NCBI GenBank assembly: GCA_028098005.1
Contig: JAOHFM010000018.1
Coordinates: 1-27,018, forward strand
Direction of reading: 5' to 3'
From: Psychrosphaera sp.
GTDB lineage: Bacteria > Pseudomonadota > Gammaproteobacteria > Enterobacterales > Alteromonadaceae
Length of the DNA: 27,018 nt
Shown: positions 26,642-27,018 of the stretch, piece by piece
Numbering within the stretch: the stretch's first letter is position 1
Layout of the letters: each line of letters begins with the position of its first letter
The notes under the pieces: generated by a model
Told to the model about the DNA's origin: nothing
Database searches by the model: none
Seen by the model: only the letters and a program-made list of their open reading frames with translations
Made by a program: the position numbers and the translations under genes

Positions 26642-27018
26642 GTGGATTAGAAAAGGCGTGGTACTCGAAAAAAAACTGGGTTTGGTTACTACTGCCATTA
26701 GCGGCTCTGTTTTATTTTGTCAGTACACTTAGGCGAATACTATATAAACTTGGTTTACAATCTCAAATAAAAGCAAACGTGCCCGTTATTGTTGTGGGTA
26801 ATATAACGGTAGGTGGCACAGGTAAAACTCCATTTGTCATCTACCTAGTCAAGTTACTTCAAACGTTAGGTTATACACCCGCCATTGTCAGTCGAGGCTA
26901 TGGCGCCAACACGAAAGTAGGGCCAAGCTTTCCACGTTTAGTGAACTCCATCAGCGATCCGAGCCTTACTGGTGATGAACCAAATTTATTGGCCTTACGC
27001 ACAGGCGTGCCTGTTATC
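26638..27018 (+). CDS. lpxK: Tetraacyldisaccharide 4'-kinase (partial, cut by window edge)
   Basis: The first 127 residues of LpxK, which phosphorylates the lipid A precursor at the 4' position at the inner membrane. An N-terminal membrane helix (VWLLLPLAALFYFVST, about 15-30) is followed by RRILYKLGL, the P-loop VGNITVGGTGKTP (Lys63), VSRGYGA and GDEPNLLALRTGVPV, all closely matching E. coli LpxK. The frame is still open at the right edge. It is in an operon with msbA, 50 bases downstream. Confidence 0.95.
   Translation, partial: MSGLEKAWYSKKNWVWLLLPLAALFYFVSTLRRILYKLGLQSQIKANVPVIVVGNITVGGTGKTPFVIYLVKLLQTLGYTPAIVSRGYGANTKVGPSFPRLVNSISDPSLTGDEPNLLALRTGVPVI

Overview
The window looks like a piece of core chromosome from a marine gammaproteobacterium of the order Alteromonadales. 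The reasons are an AT-rich composition, the gene orders lolC-lolD-lolE, mfd-csiV and comEC-msbA-lpxK, a TonB-dependent receptor of the type these bacteria carry in large numbers, and many strong family-level protein matches. I saw no insertion sequence, prophage, CRISPR array, rRNA or tRNA. The genus cannot be fixed from the sequence alone.

Layout. Bases 1-49 are the last codons of an upstream gene, followed by a perfect 14-bp hairpin (75-115). Bases 116-4499 run rightward: an exported amidase-signature enzyme, a leader region with several potential hairpins (about 1679-1954), a TonB-dependent receptor, a terminator, and a small VF530-type protein. A response regulator with an HD-GYP output domain (4496-6040) lies on the minus strand and diverges from a chromate transporter (6215-7405). 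From 17162 down to 7400 eight genes read leftward with small gaps or 1-base overlaps: a PilZ-like protein, aguA, aguB, mfd, csiV, a purine nucleoside phosphorylase, deoC and an unrecognised 140-aa protein. From 17281 the lolCDE operon reads rightward. It converges on a minus-strand pair, a DUF2062 membrane protein followed by pyrC. Then comEC, msbA and the start of lpxK read rightward to the window edge.

How the genes work together. Three groups have clear shared jobs. AguA and AguB convert agmatine to putrescine. The phosphorylase and DeoC form a nucleoside salvage pair. LolCDE, MsbA and LpxK build the outer membrane by releasing lipoproteins, flipping lipid A-core and phosphorylating lipid A. 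The cell-wall protein CsiV sits directly after mfd, as in related bacteria. The signalling genes (HD-GYP, PilZ-like) suggest cyclic-di-GMP control but have no visible partner here.

Most of the window is ordinary housekeeping sequence. The points most worth a second look are these: deoC is split at a run of seven A residues that is also an in-frame canonical -1 slippery heptamer, and the shift restores a 259-residue enzyme; the leader upstream of the TonB-dependent receptor can fold in two mutually exclusive ways; and the amidase ribosome-binding site lies inside the 3' arm of the upstream gene's terminator. I found nothing I would call an undescribed multi-gene system.
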